A DNA stretch of 64,000 nt from Site-B1 sp963827785 (GTDB lineage Bacteria > Bacteroidota > Bacteroidia > Flavobacteriales > Flavobacteriaceae): positions 124,001-188,000 of the forward strand of contig CAWHCT010000008.1 of NCBI GenBank assembly GCA_963827785.1, in the 5' to 3' direction. The stretch's first letter is position 1. Each line of letters starts with the position of its first letter. The position numbers and the translations under genes are program-made. Under the pieces are notes generated by a model. The model had not been told where the DNA came from, did not search any database, and was given only the letters and a program-made list of their open reading frames with translations. Shown piece by piece: positions 44,592 to 53,460 of this stretch.

Positions 44592-45163
44592 ACTTTACCA
44601 GTGAATAAACTAACTTTAGAATCATAAGGATTCCCTGACGAACGTCTAAAAGAAACCACTTGTCCGCAATGCCATAAAGCATCCGCAATTGGTCCGTTAA
44701 TATTATTCCAGAATGGATACTCTGTTGTTCCTTTGTCACTATTAAAAATAATTTTAAAGACAGAAATATCATCACTACTTCTTAAAATATCTGCCGCTGT
44801 TTTAAAATTTATAAGTGTTTGCCTGCGCTTTTCATCAAATGTTAATTCAGGTTTGGCAATACTTCTGTCATTTACCTTATTCGTTGTCGAATTTACTATG
44901 ACATTAGATAAACCCAATATATGATCAATGGTTTGTTCGGTGGTTCTTGCATCTTCACTTGGTTTAAATTTTAGATCTTCTTCCCTTAATCCGTCAGTAG
45001 CCCAATAATATCTAAAACCGAGTCCATCAATCATTCTCGCAGCAACAGTTCCAGCCGTATATTTATCTGAATAATCCGGTATTTCAGAATAAGGAATTTT
45101 TTCTTTTTGTGCCATAACGGTATTAAAGGATATCAAAGCTATTAATATTCCGAAATATTTCAT
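44582..45163 (-). CDS. Secreted DinB-like protein
   Basis: A 193-residue protein with Sec signal peptide (MKYFGILIALISFNTVMA) and a DinB/DfsB-type four-helix bundle. Candidate metal ligands are histidines in EQTIDHILGLSNV and ADALWHCGQVVSFRRSSG, in the usual positions of DinB proteins; the third ligand is not obvious. DinB members can act as thiol S-transferases, but an exported version has unknown function. It lies 4 bp after the M28 peptidase gene and probably forms an operon with it. Confidence 0.85.
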   Translation of the reverse strand: MKYFGILIALISFNTVMAQKEKIPYSEIPDYSDKYTAGTVAARMIDGLGFRYYWATDGLREEDLKFKPSEDARTTEQTIDHILGLSNVIVNSTTNKVNDRSIAKPELTFDEKRRQTLINFKTAADILRSSDDISVFKIIFNSDKGTTEYPFWNNINGPIADALWHCGQVVSFRRSSGNPYDSKVSLFTGKVKG

Positions 45164-45167
45164 CTCA

Positions 45168-46571
45168 TTAATTTTTTAACTGAGTATTCACTGGTAATGG
45201 ATTAGTCCCATATTTGTCAAACAGATAAACCAAAGATGTCATAGTTGCACCTCCCAATTCCAGTTCTCGTTTATTTACTGCGTCAAAAGTATCAGTTGCC
45301 GAATGATGATGATCAAAATAGCGTTGTGAATCTGGTCTTAAACCACATAATACATTGCTATCACTTTTTAATGGTCCAATATCTGCACCTGATCCCCCTT
45401 TTTCAAAATAATGTATTAAATAAGGTTCAAATAGTGGTTTCCAGCTTAAAACCTGATTAAAATTAGCATCACTACAATCAAAACTGAATCCTCTTGGCGT
45501 GAACCCCCCTGCATCACTTTCCAAAGCCATAACATGATTTTCTCCTTTTCTTTTAGCTTCTTCGGCGTATTTTCTACCTCCTCTTAATCCATTTTCTTCA
45601 TTCATGAATAGCACAACTCTAATTGTTCTTTTTGGCTTAATTCCAGTTTCTTTAAATATTCTTAAAACTTCCATTGACTGAACTACTCCTGCTCCATCAT
45701 CATGGGAGCCATCACCTAAATCCCAGGAATCAAGATGACCTCCAACTACCATATATTCATTTGGAAATTCACTACCCGTAATTTCACCAATGACATTATA
45801 GGATTGAACATCTTTTAATTGCTTGCAACTCTGTTTGAAATAAACTTTAATGTTTTTATCAAGCTTTAGCATACTACTAAGTAAGTTCGCATGATTGGTA
45901 CTGATAGCCGCTGCAGGAATTCGTTGATCTTCAGGAAGATCCCTGTAACTCATGGCTCCAGTATGGGGAAAATCGTCTGCACGTAAATTCAGTGATCTTA
46001 CTAAAACACCCGAAGCTCCAAGTTTAGCAGCTTCATAGCCACCATTATACCTCTGTCTTCCGCAATCTCCATAGGCTTCAAACGTATGTATAAAGGTTGG
46101 ATTCATTGGCCTGTTTAAGAATACTATCTTACCCTCAATTTGTTCCTTGGTATAATTCTTTAGATCTTCCATTCCATTGACCTCTACAACATTTGCTTTT
46201 AAACCTCCATATGGCGTCGCAACAGATCCGCCAAGTGCACAGATATTTATAGGTGTTGTTTTTCCCGGTATCGTTTCTATAAACGCAAATTCAGGAGCAC
46301 CTCTAACCCATTTTGGGACCATAACCGGCTGAAGCCACACTTTGTCAAGTCCTAATTTTTCGAGTTCTTCTTTTGTATATTTTACAGCTAACTCTGCATT
46401 TAGCGACCCTGAAAGTCTGCCTCCAATTTGATTTGATAAATAATCCAACCAATCATAACTTTTGCCATTAGCTAAAGACGTATCAAAAATCTTTTTTAAT
46501 GTTTCCGCATCTGATTGCGATACTACATTTAATGTCCAAATAAGGGTTAAAACTATCAGGAATTTTTTCAT
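45168..46571 (-). CDS. Secreted M28 family zinc aminopeptidase/carboxypeptidase
   Basis: A 467-residue exported peptidase. Signal peptide MKKFLIVLTLIWTLNVVSQ; the ATG at 46571 is used instead of a longer frame. A PA domain covers about 130-230 (TPYGGLKANVVEVNGMEDL, GKIVFLNRPM). The M28 core has the zinc motifs VVGGHLDSWDLGDGSHDDGAG (His and bridging Asp), LFMNEENGLRGGRKYAEEA (catalytic and ligand Glu), ALESDAGGF (ligand Asp) and FDHHHSATDTFDAV (final His). It probably trims peptides in the periplasm or outside for nutrition. Confidence 0.93.
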   Translation of the reverse strand: MKKFLIVLTLIWTLNVVSQSDAETLKKIFDTSLANGKSYDWLDYLSNQIGGRLSGSLNAELAVKYTKEELEKLGLDKVWLQPVMVPKWVRGAPEFAFIETIPGKTTPINICALGGSVATPYGGLKANVVEVNGMEDLKNYTKEQIEGKIVFLNRPMNPTFIHTFEAYGDCGRQRYNGGYEAAKLGASGVLVRSLNLRADDFPHTGAMSYRDLPEDQRIPAAAISTNHANLLSSMLKLDKNIKVYFKQSCKQLKDVQSYNVIGEITGSEFPNEYMVVGGHLDSWDLGDGSHDDGAGVVQSMEVLRIFKETGIKPKRTIRVVLFMNEENGLRGGRKYAEEAKRKGENHVMALESDAGGFTPRGFSFDCSDANFNQVLSWKPLFEPYLIHYFEKGGSGADIGPLKSDSNVLCGLRPDSQRYFDHHHSATDTFDAVNKRELELGGATMTSLVYLFDKYGTNPLPVNTQLKN

Positions 46572-46636
46572 GAATAATAATTTTAAAGTTTTAAATATAC
46601 TATATCTGAAGTTCTTTAAATCTAAATAAATCATAA

Positions 46637-46662
46637 AAAAATCCTGCGAATTGCAGGATTTT
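46637..46662 (-). terminator. Terminator after ppk2
   Basis: Arms AAAATCCTGC and GCAGGATTTT around GAATT. On the minus strand seven T residues follow, so it ends the ppk2 transcript before the M28 gene. Confidence 0.85.
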
Positions 46663-46743
46663 CTATCATCATTGCTCTATAAAGTATAATCTCCATGATT
46701 TCTTTATATTAAGTTAGACCATAAAATATTGAAAAAGTTTAAT

Positions 46744-47622
46744 TCAATCATTTTTAAGTTGCTCCTTATACATCTCAATATTAGCCTTTACTTCGTCATC
46801 TAATTCCGGTTCTTTAATGTCTGTATACGTTTTTAAAGTGTCGTAAATTGTCTTAGCAACCAAATATCTTGCTGTTTTCTTATTATCTGCAGGAATTGTA
46901 TACCAAGGTGAATGTTTTAATGATGTCCTGTTAATCGCATCTTCATAACACTCCTGATATTTATCCCAAAGCTTACGTTCTTTTAAATCACCAGGCGAAA
47001 ATTTCCAGTTTTTGTTAGGGAGATCCAATCTTCTTAATAATCTATTTTTCTGTTCTTCCTTAGACAGGTTCAAAAAGAATTTAAAGATAATTATTCCATT
47101 CTGTGAAATATGTTTTTCAAAATTCTTGATCTGCTCAAATCGGCTATTCCAGAATGCATCATTAATATCTTCAACAGAATTAATACCAGGAATATTTTCA
47201 CCTAAAATATAACCAGGATGGACTCTTGTCACTAACACATTTTCATAATGAGTTCTATTAAAGATTCCAAACTTACCTCTCTCTGGAAGAGCTATATAAT
47301 GTCTCCAAATGTAATCATGTCTTAGTTCCAGTTCAGTAGGAACTTTAAAACTGTGAACTACAACTCCACGAGCATTTAAATCCTTGAAGACTTCTCTTAT
47401 CAAGCTATCCTTACCTGCAGTATCCATACCTTGCAGGCACACTAAAACGGCATATTTACCATGTGCATACATAGTATCCTGTATTTTACTGAGCTTTTTC
47501 CGAAGTTTTTCTAATTCCTTCTTTATTTCTTTATCGTCAGCAGCCAGATCATAATTTGTAGATTGTTCTTTCAGTTTAATTTTCGTGGTGACTTTAAAAT
47601 CATCTGTATTTACTTTTTTCAT
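46744..47622 (-). CDS. ppk2: Polyphosphate kinase 2 family protein
   Basis: A 292-residue PPK2 that moves phosphate between polyphosphate and nucleotides, in most class members making NDP/NTP from polyphosphate. Walker A is CLQGMDTAGKDSL (about 62-74), the lid module has RRLDLPNKNWKFSPGDLKER, and Walker B-like IIIFKFFLNLSKEEQ is present, with the family motif WRHYIALPERGKFGIFNRTH. Length and single domain suggest the class III group, but classes cannot be set firmly by eye. It stands alone with its own terminator. Confidence 0.92.
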   Translation of the reverse strand: MKKVNTDDFKVTTKIKLKEQSTNYDLAADDKEIKKELEKLRKKLSKIQDTMYAHGKYAVLVCLQGMDTAGKDSLIREVFKDLNARGVVVHSFKVPTELELRHDYIWRHYIALPERGKFGIFNRTHYENVLVTRVHPGYILGENIPGINSVEDINDAFWNSRFEQIKNFEKHISQNGIIIFKFFLNLSKEEQKNRLLRRLDLPNKNWKFSPGDLKERKLWDKYQECYEDAINRTSLKHSPWYTIPADNKKTARYLVAKTIYDTLKTYTDIKEPELDDEVKANIEMYKEQLKND

Positions 47623-47771
47623 CGATTTAATCTAGAATATTGTTTATTTTATAAATATAGTAAAAGGATAAAAAGCGCCACATGAAAATGTTTGATTTGA
47701 TAAAATCAATGTCTTTTAAGTCTTAATAATTAAACTAAGTTTTTGTAGTTTCGTTCGGTCAATTTGTTATA

Positions 47772-48987
47772 ATGAAAATACATAAATTGTTTTTATGTTT
47801 TAATTCTTTTAAGTCAGTTAAACTGTTATTCACAGGATATTGACTCAATTTCAGTATCTGACAAAAATGGTATAACGAAAGGCAGTATTCTATCAACACA
47901 TCCTTTTGGAATATTCATTTCCAGAATTCAAGGTAATTTTAGGAGACATCCTGTTAAAAAAACGACTATTAGGCTTAGTTTAGAAAGTGGCAATGTATGG
48001 GGAACACCAATAAAGAATTATATTCCCAATGATGAAGATGTTAGAAATATTGTAAGAGAAATTCCCTGGCATCAAGCTCAGTATTATTTTGATGAAGATA
48101 CTTTAAATGCAAAATCCTATGAGTTACAAATTGATGGAGTAATCAAGGGAATTCGTTCAAACGTCGACATTAAGTTGGATAAACAACACGAACTATCCAT
48201 TGGGTTAAGAACTTTTGTTTTAACCAAAGGAAAATTTCCATTATCCGTATTCACCAGTGATGAGTTCATAGAATATTTCCACGAAAATATTGGTGGTGGT
48301 GATGATCCATTTGACAGAGCTGTCTTTGGATTAAATGAAGGATTGATTCAATACACAGACCGAAATGGAAATACTTTAAAAATTAACAATGGAGATTTTT
48401 TGATCGGAGGATTGGAGACAAGTTATTATTATTATCCTGAATCACTAATAAATGAAAGCAAAAATCTTCATTTTAATTTTGCCACTCATTTAGGTTTAAA
48501 TCTTTCAAAATACAATTCCTCCATTAGTCTAGGCATTTCTGGAAATGCAATAAAATCATATGTATTGAATGATACTCAAAGCTTTCAAATTGGATTAAGT
48601 TTAGGTTGCATTAGAAAAAATGCTATTGACCTAAAGAGTGATAATATGGATTTTGGAACCAACGAACTTATAGCTCATTTGGAAAGCGCTTTGGAATATA
48701 ATTTCGTTTCAAAAAAAGGTATTTTGCACTCTTTTGGAGCAAATTTTTATGTACAAACGTCCTATAATAAGATAAGTGAACGAGCTTATATGATTCCTAT
48801 CAGGCATCCTGATGCTCATAAATCATGGGGACATGGAGTGACGAATCTTTATGAGTACAATGATTACTGGAGTTTTCTTTACTCCATTTCAAGAAAAAAC
48901 ACCGTAACCATCTATTTACAGCAAGATTTTACTGTAAGTAACAATCCTGACATTCAAACAGGAATTAGCTATAGTTTTCAGCTTTAA
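47772..48987 (+). CDS. Exported outer-membrane-like hypothetical protein, start region frameshifted
   Basis: From about 47776 the frame is open to 48987, but it contains no ATG before the middle of the protein. The ATG at 47772 lies one base out of frame; dropping one A from the four-A run at 47775-47778 gives a normal start and signal peptide (MKYINCFYVLILLSQLNCYSQ) and a protein of about 404 residues. The mature part is rich in alternating beta strands, aromatic residues and Ser/Gly turns (FNFATHLGLNLSKYNSSISL, QTGISYSFQL), suggesting an outer-membrane beta-barrel. Function is unknown. It converges with the sigma54 regulator without any gap. Confidence 0.7.
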
Positions 48988-50151
48988 TTATTTGCTGGCG
49001 AACAATTTAACATCACTTTCACTTACTTCTGTCCCTCCTAAAATGATCAAACGTTCAACGACATTTCGCAATTCCCTGATATTTCCTGTCCAGTCATATT
49101 CCTTTAATAGGTTTATTGCCTTATCAGAAAATGTTTTTTTGGCTGTTCCGTGTTCCTCAGCAATTTTTGTTGTAAAATACTCCACTAACAACGGAATATC
49201 ATCTCTTCTTTCATTTAACGAAGGAACTTGAATAAGAATAACTGCCAATCTGTGATAAAGATCTTCACGAAATTTAGATTGCTCAATTTCCTTTTTCAAA
49301 TCCTTATTTGTTGCCGCCACGACTCGCACATTAACCTTTATATCTTTGTCACTGCCAACTCTTTGAATTCGGTTTTCTTGTAGGGCACGTAACACTTTTG
49401 CCTGAGCAGATAGACTCATGTCTCCTACTTCATCTAAAAATATAGTACCACCGTTTGCCGTCTCAAATTTACCTGCTCTGTCTTTATTAGCACTTGTAAA
49501 CGCTCCTTTAACATGACCAAACAATTCGCTTTCTATCAGCTCACTTGGTATGGCCGCACAATTCACTTCAACCATAGGCCCATTAGCCCTTTGGCTTTTT
49601 TGGTGTAACCAATGTGCTACCAATTCTTTTCCTGTACCATTTGGACCAGTAATTAATACTCTGGCATCTGTTATCGCTACCTTATCAATTATATCTTTTA
49701 TTTTGCTAATAGCTTCACTATTACCAATCATTTCATAGTTTTTACTAACCTTCTTTTTTAAAAGGGTATTCTCAACAACAAGTTCTTTTTTGTCCAAAGC
49801 ATTTCTAACAGTATTGAGCAATCTATTGAGATCAGGTGGTTTTGAAATATAATCAAATGCTCCTAGACGCATAGTATTAACTGCTGTATCAAGATCACCG
49901 TGACCTGATATCATAACAATAGGAATTTCAGGTTTTAGTTTTTTAACAGCTTCCAGAACCTCAACACCATCCATTTTAGGCATTTTTATATCACATAGAA
50001 TCAGGTCAAAATCATCTTTTTTGATCATTTCTATGCCTATCAAACCATCTTCAGCTTCATCAACCTGATACGATTTATTTTCTTCAGATAATATCTTTAC
50101 TAAAACCCGTCTTATTGCGGCTTCATCCTCAATTATTAAAATTTTTGGCAT
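48988..50151 (-). CDS. Sigma54-dependent response regulator without DNA-binding domain
   Basis: A 387-residue NtrC-type regulator. The receiver domain has the phosphoacceptor Asp about 54 (LCDIKMPKMDG). The AAA+ domain has Walker A ITGPNGTGKELVA (about 169-176), the sigma54 contact loop GAFTSA (216-221; GAFTGA is the common form) and FLDEVGDMSLSAQAKVLRAL. It stops soon after the AAA domain (VSESDVKLFASK) with no Fis-type helix-turn-helix. I know similar endings in Flavobacterial homologues, so it is not an obvious truncation. It may act from solution or with a DNA-binding partner. It is the last gene of the ABC-MscS operon. Confidence 0.92.
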   Translation of the reverse strand: MPKILIIEDEAAIRRVLVKILSEENKSYQVDEAEDGLIGIEMIKKDDFDLILCDIKMPKMDGVEVLEAVKKLKPEIPIVMISGHGDLDTAVNTMRLGAFDYISKPPDLNRLLNTVRNALDKKELVVENTLLKKKVSKNYEMIGNSEAISKIKDIIDKVAITDARVLITGPNGTGKELVAHWLHQKSQRANGPMVEVNCAAIPSELIESELFGHVKGAFTSANKDRAGKFETANGGTIFLDEVGDMSLSAQAKVLRALQENRIQRVGSDKDIKVNVRVVAATNKDLKKEIEQSKFREDLYHRLAVILIQVPSLNERRDDIPLLVEYFTTKIAEEHGTAKKTFSDKAINLLKEYDWTGNIRELRNVVERLIILGGTEVSESDVKLFASK

Positions 50152-50161
50152 TTGCTTTTCT

Positions 50162-50986
50162 TTATTTCTGTATTATATGAATATCTCTTTGAGGGAATGG
50201 AATCGTAATATTATTTTCCCTGAATAACCTATCTATTTCAAATCGAAGATCACTCTTAGGTACTCCTGCCTGAAAACTATCGTTCAAAGTTACTATAAGT
50301 TTAAAGTTTAATGAACTATCACCAAAATTTGTAAATTGAACCACAGGAGGCGGGGTTTTTAAAACATTGGCATTATTGTTTGCGGCTTCTAATAGCAAAG
50401 ATTTTACTTTTTGAACATCACTCCCATAGGCAACTCCTACTTCAACACTTTCCCTTGTTGTGGTTCCATTTTGAGTCCAGTTATATAGACTATTCGCCAG
50501 ATACAGATGATTAGGTATAACTAACACCTTATTGTCTATCGTCACCGCCCTTGTAGTCCTTAATTTAATTTCTTCAACCCGACCTACTTTACCTTCAATT
50601 TCTATTATATCACCCACGTGAACTGTTTGATCGACCAAAATGAATACACCGGAAATAATGTCTTGAAAAAGTGTTTGTAATGCCAGACCAATTCCTATAA
50701 GTAAAGCTGCTGAAGCCGCTAATATTCCACTTAAATTAACTCCTAACGCATGAAAAGTTATTAGAACAATGGTTACATAAATCAGCCACCTTGCATAAGA
50801 AAATACAGCCCTGAATTTTTTGGCATCATCATGGGGCATTTTCCTTGTGATTAATCGTCTCATCAAGGACATTAAAAAATTGGCGAGAATTAAAACTATA
50901 ATTAACACCAAGATATCCCTAAAGCTTATAGTAATATTATCCGATAATTGAAATGATGTATTTAAAAACTCTCTTAACACTTTCAT
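50162..50986 (-). CDS. Mechanosensitive ion channel, MscS family
   Basis: A 274-residue small MscS-type channel that opens on membrane tension to release solutes. Three N-terminal membrane helices; the third is the pore helix NLSGILAASAALLIGIGLALQTL. The beta domain includes GVFILVDQTVHVGDIIEIEG, VEEIKLRTTRAVTIDNKVLVIPN and ends with FPQRDIHI, the family tail. It lies 3 bp after the ABC permease gene and 10 bp before the sigma54 regulator, so all are co-transcribed. Confidence 0.93.
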   Translation of the reverse strand: MKVLREFLNTSFQLSDNITISFRDILVLIIVLILANFLMSLMRRLITRKMPHDDAKKFRAVFSYARWLIYVTIVLITFHALGVNLSGILAASAALLIGIGLALQTLFQDIISGVFILVDQTVHVGDIIEIEGKVGRVEEIKLRTTRAVTIDNKVLVIPNHLYLANSLYNWTQNGTTTRESVEVGVAYGSDVQKVKSLLLEAANNNANVLKTPPPVVQFTNFGDSSLNFKLIVTLNDSFQAGVPKSDLRFEIDRLFRENNITIPFPQRDIHIIQK

Positions 50987-50989
50987 AAT

Positions 50990-52318
50990 TTAATATTTAA
51001 GCCATTTAAACAATTCCTTATAACTAGGCTTTTTGCCATACATTAAAATCCCAACTCTGTAAATTTTAGCAGCAAACCAGACAGTAAACATAAAACTTCC
51101 AACTAGCAACAAAACAGATATGGCCTGTTGCCATATAGGAACTCCAAATGGAATCCTCATTAGCATCACTACAGGCGAGGTTAAAGGAATAAAAGAAAAC
51201 ACGGTTGAGACCGTTCCATGAGGATCCTCAATAACTGTAAAAATACCTACGTATACAGCAATTATCAAAGGCATAATTATAGGCAATAAAAATTGCTGGG
51301 TATCGGTTTCATTGTCAACAGCTGCTCCAATTGCTGCATATAATGAACTATATAATAAGTAACCACCTATAAAGAAAATTATAAAGGCAACTACCAGATT
51401 CAAAATTGGAAGGTTAAAAAATGCCGCTTTAGCTGCTTCCACTTGTGCATTCACATCAGTATTCGTCAATGCTTGTTCCATCATTTCCTGCTGAGGCACT
51501 GATGTACTCATAAGATTAATTCCAAAGATAGCAGATACAATTGACAGTAATAACCCTCCGAGAATGATCCAAATGATAAATTGAGTCACTCCAGCCAACG
51601 ATGTACCAATAATTTTACCAAGCATAAGTTGAACGGGTCTTACCGAAGAAATAATAATTTCAATGATTCTACTCGTTTTTTCTTCTATGACGCTGCGCAT
51701 GATCATATTACCATAGATTATAATGAACATAAATAATAAGTAACCTGCCAATCCCCCAAAAATTAGTTTAAAGATATTATCAATCTTTGAAGTTTTTTGA
51801 CCTGTATAGCTTTCTTGATTTATATCAATATTAATTGTAGAAGCCCTAATTTGGTCAATATTTACGCCTTCATTTTCAAGATTCAGATCTGTTAATCGTT
51901 TTCCTATTTTAGACTCTAGGTCAGCCATAATAGTAAAGGAAGGAGAATCCTTGGAATAAAACTTAATTGATTTTGATAAGGACTTTAAGTTTTCATTTTT
52001 ACCAATATAAAGAAGCCCAAGTTGTTCTCCTTGTTCAACTATTTGCTTCGCCGTATCTAAGCTAACATTATCGAGGATAATATATTTAGTATGATCACTA
52101 TCCTTAAAGATTTCTTTTACCAATCCCGACTCATCCAAAACAGAAATTGTTTTGACCTTATTGTTATTTAGTTGTGATAGATAAGCAACTAAAGCTATTA
52201 TAGCAATCATAATAATTGGGCTCAAAATAGTCATTACAATGAATGACTTGTTCTTCACTTTAGTTAAGTATTCCCTTTTAATAATAAGTGGCAAATGATT
52301 GATCTTTTTGGTTCCCAT
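50990..52318 (-). CDS. ABC transporter permease, NatB-like (ABC-2 type)
   Basis: A 442-residue inner-membrane permease of the ABC-2 NatB type. The first helix is at about 25-48, followed by a large outside domain (about 50-185) and five to six further helices. A conserved cytosolic motif RSVIEEKTSRIIEIIISSVRP precedes the second helix and is typical of NatB proteins. Substrate unknown; NatAB members export Na+ or drugs in Bacillus. The ATPase gene lies 4 bp upstream. Confidence 0.9.
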   Translation of the reverse strand: MGTKKINHLPLIIKREYLTKVKNKSFIVMTILSPIIMIAIIALVAYLSQLNNNKVKTISVLDESGLVKEIFKDSDHTKYIILDNVSLDTAKQIVEQGEQLGLLYIGKNENLKSLSKSIKFYSKDSPSFTIMADLESKIGKRLTDLNLENEGVNIDQIRASTINIDINQESYTGQKTSKIDNIFKLIFGGLAGYLLFMFIIIYGNMIMRSVIEEKTSRIIEIIISSVRPVQLMLGKIIGTSLAGVTQFIIWIILGGLLLSIVSAIFGINLMSTSVPQQEMMEQALTNTDVNAQVEAAKAAFFNLPILNLVVAFIIFFIGGYLLYSSLYAAIGAAVDNETDTQQFLLPIIMPLIIAVYVGIFTVIEDPHGTVSTVFSFIPLTSPVVMLMRIPFGVPIWQQAISVLLLVGSFMFTVWFAAKIYRVGILMYGKKPSYKELFKWLKY

Positions 52319-52322
52319 TTTA

Positions 52323-53249
52323 CTAATTTTCTTTAACTGCTTTTATGAAAATATCGTTTGCGCTTGGTATGACTTCAACAAAATGATTTACTAATGCCTT
52401 TTTTGTCAAATAGTTTAAAAGTTCATTTGGAGTTTCACCGTTTTTTAAACTAATATTTAATTTTAGCTCATCACCTATAGTTCTAAAACTAGCGGGAGTA
52501 ATACTAAATCTTGAATTTAATTCTGATTCCAATTTAACTCTGTCTTTGGCTTCCAATCCTACTTCAAAGGTATTTGTTTTATATTGCCTTTTTATATCCA
52601 TCAACTTTCCATCAAGAATCTTATTACTTTCATGCAATAGAGCTATATGATCACACATTTGCTCAACGGATTCCATACGATGAGTTGAAAAAATGACTGT
52701 AGCACCTTCGTCCCTTAATCTTAAAATCTCATCCTTTATTAAACTAGCGTTAATAGGATCAAATCCGGAAAATGGTTCATCAAAGATCAATAACTTTGGC
52801 TGATGCAATACAGTTACAATGAACTGCACCTTTTGAGCCATCCCTTTTGACAGCTCCTGTATTTTTTTATTCCACCAATTTTCCATTTCCAGACGTTCAA
52901 ACCACCATTTTAGTCTGGTTTTTGCCTCTCTATGACTCAAACCTTTCAATTGTGCCAAATATAAGGCCTGTTCACCAACTTTCATGGTTTTATATAACCC
53001 TCTTTCTTCCGGTAAATAGCCTATATCCCTTATGTGATGTGCTTGAAGTGGCTCTCCATCCAGTTCTACAAATCCACTATCTGGCATCGTAATTTGATTA
53101 ATGATCCTGATCAATGTTGTTTTTCCCGCACCATTTGGTCCTAATAATCCAAAAACACTCCCTTTAGGAACTTCAATCGACACATTATTTAAGGCTGTAA
53201 AATCTCCAAAATTCTTAGAGACCGAGTTAACTACAAGCAGATTATTCAT
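52323..53249 (-). CDS. ABC transporter ATP-binding protein, NatA-like
   Basis: A 308-residue ATPase with all motifs: Walker A FGLLGPNGAGKTTLIRI (about 32-48), signature LSKGMAQKVQF, Walker B LLIFDEPFSGFDP and the His of IFSTHRMESVEQ. The C-terminal 80 residues form a DUF4162-like extra domain (FRTIGDELKLNISLKNGETP). It pairs with the permease downstream and is the first gene of a four-gene operon that also carries the MscS channel and sigma54 regulator. Confidence 0.93.
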   Translation of the reverse strand: MNNLLVVNSVSKNFGDFTALNNVSIEVPKGSVFGLLGPNGAGKTTLIRIINQITMPDSGFVELDGEPLQAHHIRDIGYLPEERGLYKTMKVGEQALYLAQLKGLSHREAKTRLKWWFERLEMENWWNKKIQELSKGMAQKVQFIVTVLHQPKLLIFDEPFSGFDPINASLIKDEILRLRDEGATVIFSTHRMESVEQMCDHIALLHESNKILDGKLMDIKRQYKTNTFEVGLEAKDRVKLESELNSRFSITPASFRTIGDELKLNISLKNGETPNELLNYLTKKALVNHFVEVIPSANDIFIKAVKEN

Positions 53250-53336
53250 TTAAATATAAATGTTATTGAATTTTAGTGTGTAAAGATATTAATTGTTGTA
53301 ATAGGTAAGTTATGAATTAAATAATTATTCCATTAA

Positions 53337-53374
53337 AAACAAAACCCACCCTTAAAACAAGTTTTAAGGATGGG
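53337..53374 (-). terminator. Terminator after dnaJ
   Basis: Arms CCCACCCTTAAAAC and GTTTTAAGGATGGG pair with one mismatch around a short AA loop. On the minus strand TTTTGTTTTT follows. It separates grpE-dnaJ from the ABC operon. Confidence 0.82.
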
Positions 53375-53402
53375 AAAAAATTGCTATGAAAAAGAAAAAT
53401 AC

Positions 53403-53420
53403 CACTAATAATTATTAGTG
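53403..53420. repeat. Perfect 18-bp palindrome behind dnaJ
   Basis: CACTAATAATTATTAGTG reads the same on both strands and has no spacer. It lies between the dnaJ stop and the dnaJ terminator. It could add to the terminator structure or be a binding site; it is not followed by a strong T-run. Confidence 0.55.
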
Positions 53421-53460
53421 ATATTTCAAATATACTACTTTTTATTAAAATAGAATTAAT

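Noticed and set aside
48988..50151. Sigma54 regulator as a truncated gene
   Set aside because: The end after VKLFASK matches my memory of Flavobacterial homologues, and no helix-turn-helix coding sequence follows in another frame because the convergent gene begins immediately.
50990..53249. Naming the ABC pair as a sodium or antibiotic exporter
   Set aside because: The NatAB resemblance is at family level; nothing in the sequence fixes a substrate.
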